Shown here piece after piece: positions 1 through 9,229 of a stretch of 64,000 bases of DNA. Position 1 is the first letter of the stretch; the number at the start of each line of letters is the position of its first letter. Both the position numbers and the translations under genes were made by a program. Below the pieces are notes generated by a model. It did not search any database. It was given only the letters and a program-made list of their open reading frames with translations, and was not told the DNA's origin. The DNA comes from Candidatus Latescibacterota bacterium (GTDB taxonomy: Bacteria; Latescibacterota; UBA2968; UBA8231): assembly GCA_022820485.1 (NCBI GenBank), contig JAJEFJ010000048.1:1-64000 (forward strand), written 5' to 3'.

Positions 1-46
1 CCAAAAGGCAATAGATGGCAATGACGAATTCTTCTACATTATACAT

Positions 47-116
47 GATGGTGATCCCTCCGTGATAAGCCCTATCTGTTTGCGTGCACAAATAAGATAG
101 GCGAGGGATCGCCATC
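47..116. repeat. Long imperfect inverted repeat upstream of first gene
   Basis: Arms 47-60 and 103-116 are 14 bases each and complementary except at one position. Inside them, CCTATC-type sequence at 71-76 faces AGATAG(G) at 95-101, so the structure continues inward. It could be the transcription end of a gene left of the window or a small mobile palindrome. No T-run follows, so a simple intrinsic terminator is not clear. Confidence 0.5.
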
Positions 117-161
117 AACGAAAAAAAGTCACACATCACGTCTATATGTATTGTTTTACCG

Positions 162-180
162 TGCAAAGCCTATCTTTGCA
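162..180. promoter_or_regulatory. Short perfect hairpin in 5' region of DUF4432 gene
   Basis: TGCAAAG (162-168) and CTTTGCA (174-180) form a perfect 7-bp stem with a 5-base loop. It lies 32 bases before the Shine-Dalgarno AGGAGGT at 212-218. It could be an operator or a 5' leader hairpin of the downstream operon; function is inferred only from position. Confidence 0.35.
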
Positions 181-223
181 ATAGTCCAAACCGCATCTCA
201 GCATTTGCTATAGGAGGTTCCTC

Positions 224-1312
224 ATGCCCAAGCTCTTCGGCCGCAACTTCACCCGCCGCCAACTGCTCAACCGCGTCGGCGACATCAGCCAGCTCATGTA
301 CGCCCGCCGCGCCGAGCGCCGCGAAGGATTCGAGCGCGGCGCCGACCTCATCGATGTGTTCAACGCTTCGGGCTTGGGGTTTTCCGTCCTGCCCGGCCGC
401 GCCCTCGACATTGCCTCGGCCCACTACAAGGGCCAGTCGCTGTGTTTTCGCTCTGGCCCCGGTGACGTCGGGCCGGCCTTCTACGAGCCTGAGGGCTTCA
501 AATGGGGGCGCGGCTGGTTCGGCGGGCTGGTCACCTCTTGCGGCCTCGACTTTGTCGGCCACCCAGAAGTCGATCCCGAAGAGGAAAACGCCGAAATGCC
601 CCTACACGGCCGCCTCTCGTACATACCGGCTAAAAACGTCGGCATTGAGGCCGGCTGGGAAGGCGCGGATTACGTCGTCCGCATCCGCGGCCAAATGCGC
701 CAAGCCGAGGTCTTTGCCGAAAATTTAGAACTGTCGCGCGAGATCTCGACCGTACTCGGCGAGCGCAGCATCCACATCCGCGACCGCATTGAAAACCTCG
801 CCGCCGACCGCTCGCCGCTCATGTTCGTGTATCACTGCAACCCCGGCTTCCCCTTGCTCGACGAAGGAACCCGCCTCGTCCTCCACAGCCGCAAAAGCAC
901 CGAGTGGACCGCGGACCGCCCCGTCGTCCCCGAGGACTACACCGTGGCCAAAGGGCCGCAACCGCGCGCCCACGACGATGTGTACGTGCATCGGCCCCGT
1001 ACCGACCGCCAGGGGCGCGTCCACATCGGCCTGCTCAACGACAAGTTAGGCTTGGGATTGTATTGGCAGTTCAAGCACAGCGAGATCCCCATCGTCAACC
1101 ACTGGCAGCACTTCCACAAGGGCACGTACGTCACCGGCATTGAGCCGGGCAACTGCTCAGTGCTCGGCCGCGCTTGGAACCGCCAGCACGGGACTTTGCA
1201 GTACATCGAGCCGGGCGAGGTGCGCGAGTTCAACATGGAAATCGGCGTGTTAGACGGGACGGATGAGATGCGCGAATTTGAGCGGAAGGTCAAGCGGGGA
1301 TTAGCCAAGTAA
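224..1312 (+). CDS. DUF4432 family protein (aldose 1-epimerase-like)
   Basis: A 362-residue cytoplasmic protein without signal peptide. The sequence pattern matches the DUF4432 family, a galactose-mutarotase-like beta-sandwich group: the N-terminal region has a GRALDI-type segment (about residue 58-63), then GLVTSCGLDFVG, MPLHGRLS with a conserved histidine, a central YHCNPGFPLL and a C-terminal GIEPGNCSVLGR. Members are thought to bind or epimerise sugars; the substrate is unknown. The start is well supported by a near-perfect AGGAGGT 5 bases before the ATG. The next gene begins 11 bases after the stop, so the two are probably one transcript and may act on the same carbohydrate. No truncation is seen. 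Confidence 0.75.
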   Translation: MPKLFGRNFTRRQLLNRVGDISQLMYARRAERREGFERGADLIDVFNASGLGFSVLPGRALDIASAHYKGQSLCFRSGPGDVGPAFYEPEGFKWGRGWFGGLVTSCGLDFVGHPEVDPEEENAEMPLHGRLSYIPAKNVGIEAGWEGADYVVRIRGQMRQAEVFAENLELSREISTVLGERSIHIRDRIENLAADRSPLMFVYHCNPGFPLLDEGTRLVLHSRKSTEWTADRPVVPEDYTVAKGPQPRAHDDVYVHRPRTDRQGRVHIGLLNDKLGLGLYWQFKHSEIPIVNHWQHFHKGTYVTGIEPGNCSVLGRAWNRQHGTLQYIEPGEVREFNMEIGVLDGTDEMREFERKVKRGLAK

Positions 1313-1323
1313 GGCGAGCGACC

Positions 1324-3210
1324 ATGACAGTCTCCCTAGAGGCGCGCGAATCGGCCCAGACACCACCGCAGTGGGCCCTGCTTCAGCGCCAACTCTTCGA
1401 CGCAATCGAGGACGCCGCTCCACAGGCGCTCGAAAGGTACACCCATCCAGATGGACGCCTGCTCTGGCCCCCCAGTCCCGACTTCGAGAGCATCGACGCG
1501 CTGGATGACTGCTACGAGAGCTTCCACAACTGGCCGCTCTTCTACCTGCTCGGCGGCAGCGACCGGTTCCTAGCCGACGCCCAGCGGGAATTCGACGTCA
1601 TCAATGAGCAGATGAGCCAGCACGGCACGGGACACGGCTACCCCATGGTGGTGCGGGAGTACCAGCCGGGCTACGACTGGTTCCATCAGGGCGAGGGCAA
1701 CTACCTGTTCTACATGCTCTGCATGGCCGATCCGACCAACGGAGCCAACATCGAGCGGGCCTGTCGCTTCGCCGGGCTGTTCCTCGGCGAGGATCCGGAG
1801 GCACCCAACTACGACCCCGAACACCGGATCATCCGGTGCGCGAGAAACGGCAGTAAGGGGCCGGCCTACTGGGCCTTCGAGGAAGGTCCGCATTGGCCCT
1901 ATGAGGGGTACAACCTGCCCTTCTACGACGTGCCGGGATGCACCAATCACGAGGTGGTGCGAGGTAGTCCCGAGTTGGCCGCTCGGCTGGGCCAAGCCAT
2001 GCGCGATCGCATGGGCCGCGGCGACGCCGTGGTCAACCTCCTAGCGACCACCCTAGGGACAAACGCCTACCTGCTGACGGCGGACGGGAAGTACCGCGCC
2101 TGGGTCCTCGAATACACCGAGGCCTGGATGGAGCGCGCCGACGCCAACGGCGGCATCGTGCCCGACAACGTCGGCCTCTCTGGTGTCGTGGGCGAACACA
2201 CCAACGGCAAGTGGTATGGGTCGAGCTACGGCTGGGCCTGGCCCCACGGTTGGCACAGCGTGGGGCAGGCCGTGGGGGTCGCAGCCCAGAACTGCGCCCT
2301 GCTGACGCGCCGACTGGAATACATGGACTTTCCGCGGTCGCAGATCGACGTCCTCATTTCCCGCGGAATCGAGCGCGACGATCAGCTCTACGTGCCCCAC
2401 AAGTACGATGATCCCGGACTGGTCAACTACGAACTGGGCGAGTGGATGTGGTACCCGATCCGCAAGGAAGACGGCACCACTTTGCAGCAGGACGGCTGGT
2501 TCGAGTTCATGCCCATGTACCCGTCCGACATCGCCCATCTGTGGTGCATGTCGATGGCCCGGTCCGATTCGCGGCGATTCGAGCGGACCCGCAAGCGGTC
2601 GGGCGATCCGTTCGCCGTCAACTCGTGGCACCACACCAAGGATCAGGGCGGGCACGACTGGGGCTGGATGGCCTACCTACACGGCGAGTTCCCCGAGTAT
2701 CCAGAGCGGATCCTCGAACACAATCTGAGCCAGGTGCAGGCGCGTCTCGACTTCATGGCGCAGGACGAGCAGGACCCGGCCACCTACGGCGACGCCTATT
2801 TCCAGCAGCGAAATCCCGTTACCTGTGAAGGCTTGGTGCAACTCACCATGGGTGCCCCTCTCCCCCACTACAACGGGGGCCTGCTAGTCACGAGACTGCG
2901 CCACTTCGACGCCCAGCGCCATCGTCCGGGGCTTCCGCCCGACGTGGCCGCGCTGGTCTCGGGGCTGAGCGACGACCGGGCCGAACTGACCGTGGTGAAC
3001 GTAAGCTCGACGGAGCGCCGGGAGGTGCTGATCCAAGCGGGGGGCATGGGAGAGCACGAATTCACCGAGGTCGAGGTCGGCGGGACATCCCAGCGCGTTC
3101 CAGTGAGCGGCAAGACGTTCGCGCTGGCTCTGCCGCCGCGCACCCAGGCCCGACTCGTGTTGGGCATGAAGCGCTTCGTCCACGAGCCGAGTCTGGCCCC
3201 GCCGTGGTGA
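1324..3210 (+). CDS. Large uncharacterised protein, probably (alpha/alpha)-barrel glycan-related
   Basis: A 628-residue protein that I do not recognise by name. It is rich in Trp, Tyr, His and Gly motifs spread over the first 500 residues (FHNWPLFYLLGG, HGTGHGYPMVV, YGSSYGWAWPHGWHSVG, QDGWFEFMPMYPSD, GGHDWGWMAYLHGE). This spacing is typical of alpha/alpha-toroid glycoside hydrolases and epimerases. The last 100 residues look like a beta-sandwich. No signal peptide is visible. It follows the DUF4432 gene by 11 bases, with no separate promoter visible, which supports a joint role in carbohydrate breakdown. A catalytic residue cannot be assigned from the sequence. Confidence 0.55.
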   Translation: MTVSLEARESAQTPPQWALLQRQLFDAIEDAAPQALERYTHPDGRLLWPPSPDFESIDALDDCYESFHNWPLFYLLGGSDRFLADAQREFDVINEQMSQHGTGHGYPMVVREYQPGYDWFHQGEGNYLFYMLCMADPTNGANIERACRFAGLFLGEDPEAPNYDPEHRIIRCARNGSKGPAYWAFEEGPHWPYEGYNLPFYDVPGCTNHEVVRGSPELAARLGQAMRDRMGRGDAVVNLLATTLGTNAYLLTADGKYRAWVLEYTEAWMERADANGGIVPDNVGLSGVVGEHTNGKWYGSSYGWAWPHGWHSVGQAVGVAAQNCALLTRRLEYMDFPRSQIDVLISRGIERDDQLYVPHKYDDPGLVNYELGEWMWYPIRKEDGTTLQQDGWFEFMPMYPSDIAHLWCMSMARSDSRRFERTRKRSGDPFAVNSWHHTKDQGGHDWGWMAYLHGEFPEYPERILEHNLSQVQARLDFMAQDEQDPATYGDAYFQQRNPVTCEGLVQLTMGAPLPHYNGGLLVTRLRHFDAQRHRPGLPPDVAALVSGLSDDRAELTVVNVSSTERREVLIQAGGMGEHEFTEVEVGGTSQRVPVSGKTFALALPPRTQARLVLGMKRFVHEPSLAPPW

Positions 3211-3221
3211 AAATCGAAGCG

Positions 3222-4130
3222 CTATAATTCGGTCGCCCACTCCTCATACGCCAGCCGCACCGCTTCCCGATCGACGAACGGCCGGTATAGGAGCCGCGCC
3301 CGGTAGCGATAGGTCCGACCGATCTCCGGGTCGCGGATGACGTACTGCCAGTCCCAGGCCGGGCTGTGCGGGTCCGGCCGGCCGCGCTCGTCCTGGATGA
3401 AGTTCCACAGGGCGAAGCGGATGGACGCCTCCTGATCGAACATCATCGCATAGACCATCCGGTCGTCCGCGCTCGACAGGTCGCCGTCGCCGTCCGCTAT
3501 ACCGTAGTAGAACGGCAGGAGGAAGCGCTTGCGGGAATCTTCGACGATGTTGAGGGTTTCGGCCCCCTCTTCGTACGGGAGGGGATTGACCGAGGCGTGG
3601 GCGACGGTGCCGGTCTCGAAGCGGCCGTCCGGCAGGTCTTCGCCGAAGCGAATCCAGCCTTCCTCCCCTTCGCAGGTCCCGTAGAAATGGATCGCCCGGC
3701 CGCAGGTGCGGTTCATGTAGGAAGCCCACATGAAGGCGACGTACCCGAGCGGGGCGCATCGTTCGTCGGTCAGGCGGGCGGTGAACTCCATATCGACGCA
3801 GTCCGGCCCGAAGCAATAGCGCATCGCGCTCTCGATCCCCCAAGAGGAGTCCGCGGCCGGATGGCAGACCGATGCTTCGCCGGGAGCGTGGGAGAGGAGG
3901 AGACAGCGGTCCTTCCGGGGGGTAAACATCGAGCGGGCGGCGTCGGCCGCCGCGCCGTTCATGATGTGCTCAAAGTTGAGGCCGACGGCGTCGTCCCGAT
4001 AGAGGTTCTGGTCCGGGTAGCTCAGATGGCACAGGGGGGTAAAGCCGCTCCCCTGGCGGGCGGCGTTCGCCTCGTTGTCGAGGAGGAGGCCCTTGAAGGA
4101 GCCGCCGTTCAGTCTGATTGTCGATACCAT
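3222..4130 (-). CDS. Conserved hypothetical protein, beta-rich
   Basis: A 302-residue soluble protein with no recognised domain. The sequence alternates short beta-type segments and includes WGIESAMRYCFGPDCVDMEFTAR, FMWASYMNRTCGRAIHF and SPAWDWQYVIRDPEIGRTYRYRARLLYRP. Such a pattern would suit a jelly-roll or galactose-mutarotase-like fold that handles carbohydrate. It is convergent with the preceding gene (stop codons 11 bases apart) and has its own promoter region shared with the TPR gene on the other side. The ATG has no strong Shine-Dalgarno. Function unknown. Confidence 0.55.
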   Translation of the reverse strand: MVSTIRLNGGSFKGLLLDNEANAARQGSGFTPLCHLSYPDQNLYRDDAVGLNFEHIMNGAAADAARSMFTPRKDRCLLLSHAPGEASVCHPAADSSWGIESAMRYCFGPDCVDMEFTARLTDERCAPLGYVAFMWASYMNRTCGRAIHFYGTCEGEEGWIRFGEDLPDGRFETGTVAHASVNPLPYEEGAETLNIVEDSRKRFLLPFYYGIADGDGDLSSADDRMVYAMMFDQEASIRFALWNFIQDERGRPDPHSPAWDWQYVIRDPEIGRTYRYRARLLYRPFVDREAVRLAYEEWATEL

Positions 4131-4531
4131 GCCGCTTCAGATCCGCCTGCTGCTCGTTTCTGCCAAGTCACGCTCTGCTCCATCTCGGGGTGTCGCCGCT
4201 GTCCGGCCTGCTGGGGTTGTCTTAGGAGTCGTCCCTGCCCCGCGCGGGTGCCTATCTGCCATACTATAGATCGGCACCAGACGCGTCAATCGCGTCAATC
4301 GCCTAAACTGGCGAGGCCAGATTGACCGAGCCAGCGGGTGCCTTGGTCAACAAGGCCGACGAAACGGCCCTGCTGACACCAGCACTCAAGTTGTTGGGGC
4401 TGGTGCCGATGGCTTATATTCGGTCGGCGACGCGAAGACGTCCACGGGTGGCAATTCTCTTCCCTCGACTCCAGCCCTCCTCACGCCACGTCGCCCCCGG
4501 TCAACCCCGTGATCCAACGGAAAACTGCGCG
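4131..4531. other. 400-bp divergent intergenic region
   Basis: No gene is supported here; an open frame runs from 4322 into the TPR gene but lacks a signal peptide and a good start. The stretch must hold the promoters for the two divergent genes. It contains a TTGACC/GGTCAA inverted repeat (4322-4327 and 4345-4350), two tandem copies of GCGTCAATC just before it, and an AT-rich ATACTATAG near 4261. Confidence 0.4.
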
Positions 4532-6067
4532 ATGCATCTGACGTACGCAGTTGTGTTTCGCCGCACCGCCGCTGCCCTGTTGGCAATCTGGCTGGGCGCG
4601 TGTCAGGCACCCGAATCACCAGCACCGAACCCAGAGAGAAACCGGCTCCACACGCTCGGGCACACCTACTTCCGCCAAGCCCGGTACCGCGACGCACTCG
4701 CCGCGTATCAGCAGGCAGTGGCTCTAGACTCCCTCTCCGCTGAAGCCCACTGCCATCTGGCCACGGCCTACATGAAACTGGGCCGCAGGGATTCGGCTGA
4801 GACCGCGTATCTGGCCGCCATTCGCCTAAATTCGAGCCTTGTTCTGGCTTACCACAATCTGGCCGTGGCCTACGGAGAAATGAAACGCCACCGGGAGGCA
4901 ATCGCTCTGCTGGAAGAGGCCGTGCGGATCGATCCGGGCACAGCTCCCTCGTACCGTCTTCTGGCCGGTCTGCATCAAGAGCAGGGGGCGTATGGCCGGG
5001 CCGAGGAGGCCCTGGTACGGGCCGTGGCGACCGATTCGACCGATGCTGAGGCACTGTGTGCCTTGGGCCGACTCCTCCGGCTGCAGGGACGCCGAACAGA
5101 ATCCGCGGAACTGTTGACGCGCGCTGTCAGGTTCGATCCCGACAACAAGGAGGCTCACCGAGAACTCGGGATGCTCTACACCTACGCGGAGCGCTACGAG
5201 GAGGCCGAAGGAATGCTGCGTCGGGCTATTGAGATCGACCCGGCCTATCCCGAGGCATACTACAGTCTGGCCAATCTCTACTCTGCCCAAGGGCGCGAGG
5301 AGCAAGCCCAGATACTGCTCGACCGCTTTGCCGAACTGAATCAGCGGGCCGACCAAGTGCGAGCCATAGAAAAACAGATGAATCAGACCGGCGACCTAGA
5401 CTCCTATCTGGCGGCGGGACGGTCCTACGGCGAGCTCGGCCGATGGGAGCGGGCCATCGGCATGTACCGGGCGGTCCTAAAGCGCCAGCCCGAGCATGTC
5501 AGAGCCCTCGCGGGATTAAGCCATGCCCACCTGAATCAGGGCAACCTAGACGAAGCGGTAGCGCTGGCCCGTCAGGTGATCACCCAAGCCCCGAATCAGC
5601 GCGAGGCCTGCGAGGCCCACTTCACCATCGGCTACGTCGCCGTCCGGAACGGGCACCTCGACCAGTCCCGTCGATCCTTCGAGCAGGCCCTACAAGTAGA
5701 CACGACGTTTGCTAAGGCGCACCACGCCCTAGGCAACGTGGGGCTGCTTCAGGGTCGCCTAGATCAGGCCGAGCAGTCCTACAAGGCAGCGATCCGCCAC
5801 CGACCGGATTGGGTCGAGCCCCGCCTGAGCCTCGGACAGCACTACCTCCGCCAGCAAGCCTACGACCGAGCGATCGCGGCGTTCGAGGCCGTGGAAAGGT
5901 TGGACGCCACCAACGCGAAGGCCCACTACGCGCTCGGCAAGGCATACGAACAGACGGGCCAAGTGGATGCGGCACTGCGGGCATACCGGCTGGCGGTCGC
6001 CCACTGGCGGGGCGATGCCCGTCAGCTTGCAGCGTTAGAGGCACGCATAGCACAGCTTGCCCCCTAA
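4532..6067 (+). CDS. TPR-repeat lipoprotein
   Basis: A 511-residue protein starting at the ATG at 4532, chosen because it gives a clean lipoprotein signal ending in LLAIWLGAC (cysteine near residue 24). The open frame extends 70 codons further upstream without a signal sequence. The rest is at least ten tetratricopeptide repeats, seen as recurrent A..A...YR.A...YQ.A..LD...AEAH..L and LG..Y...G....A patterns to the C-terminus. It probably sits in the envelope as an assembly scaffold or protein-docking lipoprotein. A terminator follows, so it is a separate transcript from the secreted-protein block, but the same strand and position suggest a role in building that surface system. Confidence 0.75.
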   Translation: MHLTYAVVFRRTAAALLAIWLGACQAPESPAPNPERNRLHTLGHTYFRQARYRDALAAYQQAVALDSLSAEAHCHLATAYMKLGRRDSAETAYLAAIRLNSSLVLAYHNLAVAYGEMKRHREAIALLEEAVRIDPGTAPSYRLLAGLHQEQGAYGRAEEALVRAVATDSTDAEALCALGRLLRLQGRRTESAELLTRAVRFDPDNKEAHRELGMLYTYAERYEEAEGMLRRAIEIDPAYPEAYYSLANLYSAQGREEQAQILLDRFAELNQRADQVRAIEKQMNQTGDLDSYLAAGRSYGELGRWERAIGMYRAVLKRQPEHVRALAGLSHAHLNQGNLDEAVALARQVITQAPNQREACEAHFTIGYVAVRNGHLDQSRRSFEQALQVDTTFAKAHHALGNVGLLQGRLDQAEQSYKAAIRHRPDWVEPRLSLGQHYLRQQAYDRAIAAFEAVERLDATNAKAHYALGKAYEQTGQVDAALRAYRLAVAHWRGDARQLAALEARIAQLAP

Positions 6068-6093
6068 GCGAGTTTGATCGGTCTCGTTTTTTT
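6066..6093 (+). terminator. Intrinsic terminator after TPR lipoprotein
   Basis: AAGCGAG (6066-6072) pairs with CTCGTTT (6083-6089) with one G-T wobble, loop of 10 bases, followed by a T-run and ATT. It begins at the stop codon of the TPR gene. Confidence 0.6.
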
Positions 6094-6157
6094 ATTGCAC
6101 AGACCTAAGACCAGTCTATACATTACCACAAACGTGCATACAACCCGATTCCTGCGG

Positions 6158-6174
6158 CCCTAGAACGCCTAGGG
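6158..6174. promoter_or_regulatory. Palindrome upstream of CBM9-like gene
   Basis: CCCTAG (6158-6163) and CTAGGG (6169-6174) flank a 5-base centre; CCGA and TCGG outside it extend the symmetry loosely. It lies about 20 bases before the Shine-Dalgarno, so it could be an operator or leader hairpin. Confidence 0.35.
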
Positions 6175-6206
6175 TCGGAGAATCACCATCGTGGAGGTTC
6201 CACACA

Positions 6207-7109
6207 ATGAAGAAAGCTACGCTTATCGCTCTGTGCCTGACTGTGGGCTTTGCCTTTTCCGCCTATAGTCATGTGCCAGAGGACCAAGTTCTGCTCGCGT
6301 TCCAGTTTCCCGCGGGTGCCGAGCCGACCCTAGACGGGGATCTGTCCGAGTGGGCCGTGGTTCCCGAGGACTATTGGATCGGGCCAGAGCTCTATACATC
6401 CACAACCGGCGAGAAGTGGACCGACCTGTCCAGTCTGAACAGCAAGGTCATCGTCGGTTATAGCGCCAGCCAGGACCGTCTCTATATGCACCACGAGTTG
6501 TTCGACAACTTCCGCAAGCGAGACGTCTCCGGTATCGAAAGTAGCCCTCCTCCCTTGCCCGACACCTTCGAGATGAGCGTTGACGGGGACCACGGCGGCG
6601 AACGCAGTTGGGCGGACGAAGCCGAGGACCGCGGGCGCTTCGCCCAAAACATCCACTTCCGCCTCCCGGACATCGATCCGGCGTCGACGAACAACGAGGA
6701 GACAGCGTGGTACTGGTTCTGGCATAGCCAAGCTACCTGGGCCGGCAACCCGCCGTACGCCGCCCAAGGGTACTCGTCGGATTCCGTCGTGCTCAACGCC
6801 GCCGACGTCACCGGCAAGGCAGAGTGGATGATGACATTGTGGGACAACCTACAGTGGGATGACCCGGACGGCAGTGTGGTACACGACATGGAAGAAGGTC
6901 AGATCATCGGTCTGAACTGGATGATCGGCGACTATGACAATATGGACAACAACGAGGCCATACAGTATGTCCTGAATGGCGAGGGAACCTACTGGGAAAC
7001 CGCCGCGGTAGCCACCGACTTTCTGCTGGCTCCATTGGAGGAAGTCGATTTTGGCACGGCAGTCGAAGCCGAAAGTTGGGGCCGCATCAAGTCTGCGTTC
7101 GGGCAGTAG
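6207..7109 (+). CDS. Secreted CBM9-like carbohydrate-binding protein
   Basis: A 300-residue exported protein. Residues 1-21 are a typical Sec signal (MKKAT, hydrophobic core, AYS). The mature part opens with a PTLDGDLSEW motif at about residue 40-49, the hallmark start of family 9 carbohydrate-binding/DOMON-like domains, followed by beta-strand patterns such as VIVGYSASQDRLYMHHEL and FEMSVDGDHGG. There is no catalytic domain, so it is probably a periplasmic or surface binding protein. The start has GGAGG at 6193-6197, 9 bases before the ATG. A very strong hairpin follows the gene, so it may be expressed at a different level from the downstream block. Confidence 0.7.
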   Translation: MKKATLIALCLTVGFAFSAYSHVPEDQVLLAFQFPAGAEPTLDGDLSEWAVVPEDYWIGPELYTSTTGEKWTDLSSLNSKVIVGYSASQDRLYMHHELFDNFRKRDVSGIESSPPPLPDTFEMSVDGDHGGERSWADEAEDRGRFAQNIHFRLPDIDPASTNNEETAWYWFWHSQATWAGNPPYAAQGYSSDSVVLNAADVTGKAEWMMTLWDNLQWDDPDGSVVHDMEEGQIIGLNWMIGDYDNMDNNEAIQYVLNGEGTYWETAAVATDFLLAPLEEVDFGTAVEAESWGRIKSAFGQ

Positions 7110-7158
7110 CGGACGGCGAGTAGGTTCGCTGCTAGCGGTTCAAGCTCCATAACACGAA

Positions 7159-7192
7159 GGAAGGGGGGATGTGGTCTCACATCCCCCCTTCC
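7159..7192 (+). terminator. Very strong 15-bp hairpin after CBM9-like gene
   Basis: GGAAGGGGGGATGTG (7159-7173) and CACATCCCCCCTTCC (7178-7192) are perfectly complementary with loop GTCT. There is no T-run after it (CTAATAAT), so it may be a terminator, or an mRNA-stabilising or processing element separating the highly expressed secreted protein from the genes below. An ATG inside the hairpin (7169) opens a long frame but is not a believable start. Confidence 0.6.
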
Positions 7193-7252
7193 CTAATAAT
7201 CAGCCCAACGGTGTACGCGGGTTGGGCCCACACACCACAAGAGGGTGACATC

Positions 7253-9220
7253 TTGGCAAGAGCGCGATTGGCAAGCTTGCTCTTGTGCCTGGTGGCGAGC
7301 GCGGGGATGTGGCGTCCGGCAGAAGCAGTAAAGATCTATCGCTTGGGCGGCGAGGACTACGCTAGCTTTCCCCTGCTGCCCGAGGTAGCAGACGGCAGCG
7401 TCGAGTTCGAGCAGTTGAGTTGGGCCGATGTGGATCCCGCCCAAGCCGGCGACTTCGACAGCGTCAACCTAGAGGGAGTGCTGGCTCCCTACTACTACGG
7501 CAGCGACGAGAGCATCCTATCCACGGTGGAAGAACGGGGCGGCTTTCTGATGACCGAGCGCTACTCGGGCTATGGCCGCAATTCGACTCTGGACGTGGTC
7601 GCCGATGGCGACTTCACCACCTTCTTCCTAGAGCACAATGCGTCGCTGTCGGATTACAGTCCAGGCGGCGGTATCAGCGGCTTCACCCTGTACTTCGACT
7701 TGGGCGGCCTGTTCCCGGTGAACCGGGTGCGGGTGTCGCCGCGTCCCGGCTCCCCCAACTACATCGAGCACATGGCTATCGCCACCGGCAGTGGCGAACC
7801 CCACGGGGGAACGCCGAACCGGTCTCACCTGAGATTCCAGCACAAACTCGTCAGCGACACGAAACTCGACTTCAATCTGGTGGTGGAGATCACGGAGAAC
7901 AAGAGCCCGGTGGTGGAGATTCCTCTAGACCGGACGCCGGTGCGACAGCTCACCCTGTGGGTCAACCCGTTTCAGCGGCAGGCGTGGGAGATTGCGGAGC
8001 TGGAGGTCTTCGCCGAGGGGTATGTGCCGTTCGCCAGCTATACCTCGAACACCATTCCGCTGGGTGCCCCCTCCAGCCTAGGTTGGGTGCGCTGGTCGGG
8101 CCGCCAAGACGAGTCGGCCCGGGTATCGATCCGCAGCCATGGCGGCGACGACCCCGAGCCATCCCGGTACTGGCGGCGGACCTTCCGCGCCGACGAGGAG
8201 GTGCCGTATGGGTCGGACGGCTCGCCACTGACCCGAGCGCAGTACGACAAGCTGAAGGTGAAAGAGAAAGGCCGCATCACCCACGACGCGGCAAACTGGG
8301 ACCTGTGGTCGGCACCGTATTCATTTGGCGACAGTCTGGGGGTGCCGATGGTGGCACCGCGGCCGCGCAACTACGTGCAGTTTTCGCTTGACTTCGCCAG
8401 TGATTTTCTAGATGGGGGCCAGGTGAATTTCCTCGAATTTGCAGTCTCGTCGCCGCCGGCGGCGACGGATCTGGTGGGAGAGGTGGACCCGTGGCAGGCC
8501 GAGGCTTCGCAGCTAACCGAGTTCACGTACGCGGTGCGGCCCACCTTGTCGCTGCAGGATCGGGGTTTCGACAGCCTAGAGTTGCGCTTTCAGGGGGGCC
8601 GAGTGGTGGAGGTGGTCGAAGTCGAACTGGCGGGAGCGGCGGTGGCCTTCACGGAGATAGACGGCCTGCGCACCGAGGACCGGGTGGTGGTGAGCTTTCC
8701 ACGGCTGGCGGTGGACCAGAGTGGTGAGTTGCTGCAGGTTCGGCTGCGGGGCGAGGTGTATCGGTATGCGGCGACCTTCCAAGGCCGCATTTTCGACAGC
8801 GAGGCGCCAGAGGAGGTCTGGCAACCGGTGCGGGGCGGCGATGCGACCAACAGGCTGGACGGCAACCGGCTGTCGGTCAAGACGCTGTCGCTGGGCGCGT
8901 CGATTGTGGCCGGGTTACAGGTCGAGCCGGCCGCGTTTACGCCCAATGGAGACGGCATCAACGACGCGGTGGCGATCCAGTACGACCTGCTGAAGTTGAC
9001 CGAGGACCGGCTAGTGGAGGTGGGGGTGTGGGATCTGTCGGGCCGGCTAGTGCGGGAGGTCTATGTGGGCCGCGACCATTCGGGTCAGTACATCCAGCCT
9101 TGGGACGGACGCGACAGCGACGGCCAGCTAGTGCCGCCGGGGCTCTACGTGTGCCGAGTCGCGGTCGATCGCGAAGGGGGTCGCGACAGCGGAACGCGCC
9201 TGATCGCGGTGGCGTATTGA
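7253..9220 (+). CDS. Secreted protein, discoidin-like domain plus FlgD/CHU_C-like C-terminal domain (paralogue 1)
   Basis: A 655-residue exported protein. I choose the TTG at 7253 because it begins a clean signal peptide (hydrophobic LASLLLCLVASAG then AEA) and has GAGGGTGA just upstream. Residues about 90-260 resemble an F5/8 type C (discoidin) domain: VADGDFTTFFLEHN, FDLGGLFPVNRVRVSPRP, RQLTLWVNP, WEIAELEVFAEG. The centre contains WDLWSAPYSF and a PRPRNYVQF segment. The last 95 residues are an Ig-like FlgD/CHU_C domain with TPNGDGIND and WDGRDSDGQLVPPGLY. Two downstream genes have the same architecture. The C-terminal domain may anchor or sort the protein at the cell surface; function unknown. 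Confidence 0.65.
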   Translation: MARARLASLLLCLVASAGMWRPAEAVKIYRLGGEDYASFPLLPEVADGSVEFEQLSWADVDPAQAGDFDSVNLEGVLAPYYYGSDESILSTVEERGGFLMTERYSGYGRNSTLDVVADGDFTTFFLEHNASLSDYSPGGGISGFTLYFDLGGLFPVNRVRVSPRPGSPNYIEHMAIATGSGEPHGGTPNRSHLRFQHKLVSDTKLDFNLVVEITENKSPVVEIPLDRTPVRQLTLWVNPFQRQAWEIAELEVFAEGYVPFASYTSNTIPLGAPSSLGWVRWSGRQDESARVSIRSHGGDDPEPSRYWRRTFRADEEVPYGSDGSPLTRAQYDKLKVKEKGRITHDAANWDLWSAPYSFGDSLGVPMVAPRPRNYVQFSLDFASDFLDGGQVNFLEFAVSSPPAATDLVGEVDPWQAEASQLTEFTYAVRPTLSLQDRGFDSLELRFQGGRVVEVVEVELAGAAVAFTEIDGLRTEDRVVVSFPRLAVDQSGELLQVRLRGEVYRYAATFQGRIFDSEAPEEVWQPVRGGDATNRLDGNRLSVKTLSLGASIVAGLQVEPAAFTPNGDGINDAVAIQYDLLKLTEDRLVEVGVWDLSGRLVREVYVGRDHSGQYIQPWDGRDSDGQLVPPGLYVCRVAVDREGGRDSGTRLIAVAY

Positions 9221-9229
9221 GGCTCCCAG

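Noticed and set aside
3366..4325. 319-codon open frame antisense to the conserved unknown at 3222-4130
   Set aside because: No start signal or recognisable motif; the minus-strand frame has globular-protein composition.
7169..7252. Upstream extension of the first discoidin+FlgD-like gene to the ATG at 7169
   Set aside because: The ATG sits in a perfect hairpin and the extension would precede and disrupt the signal peptide.
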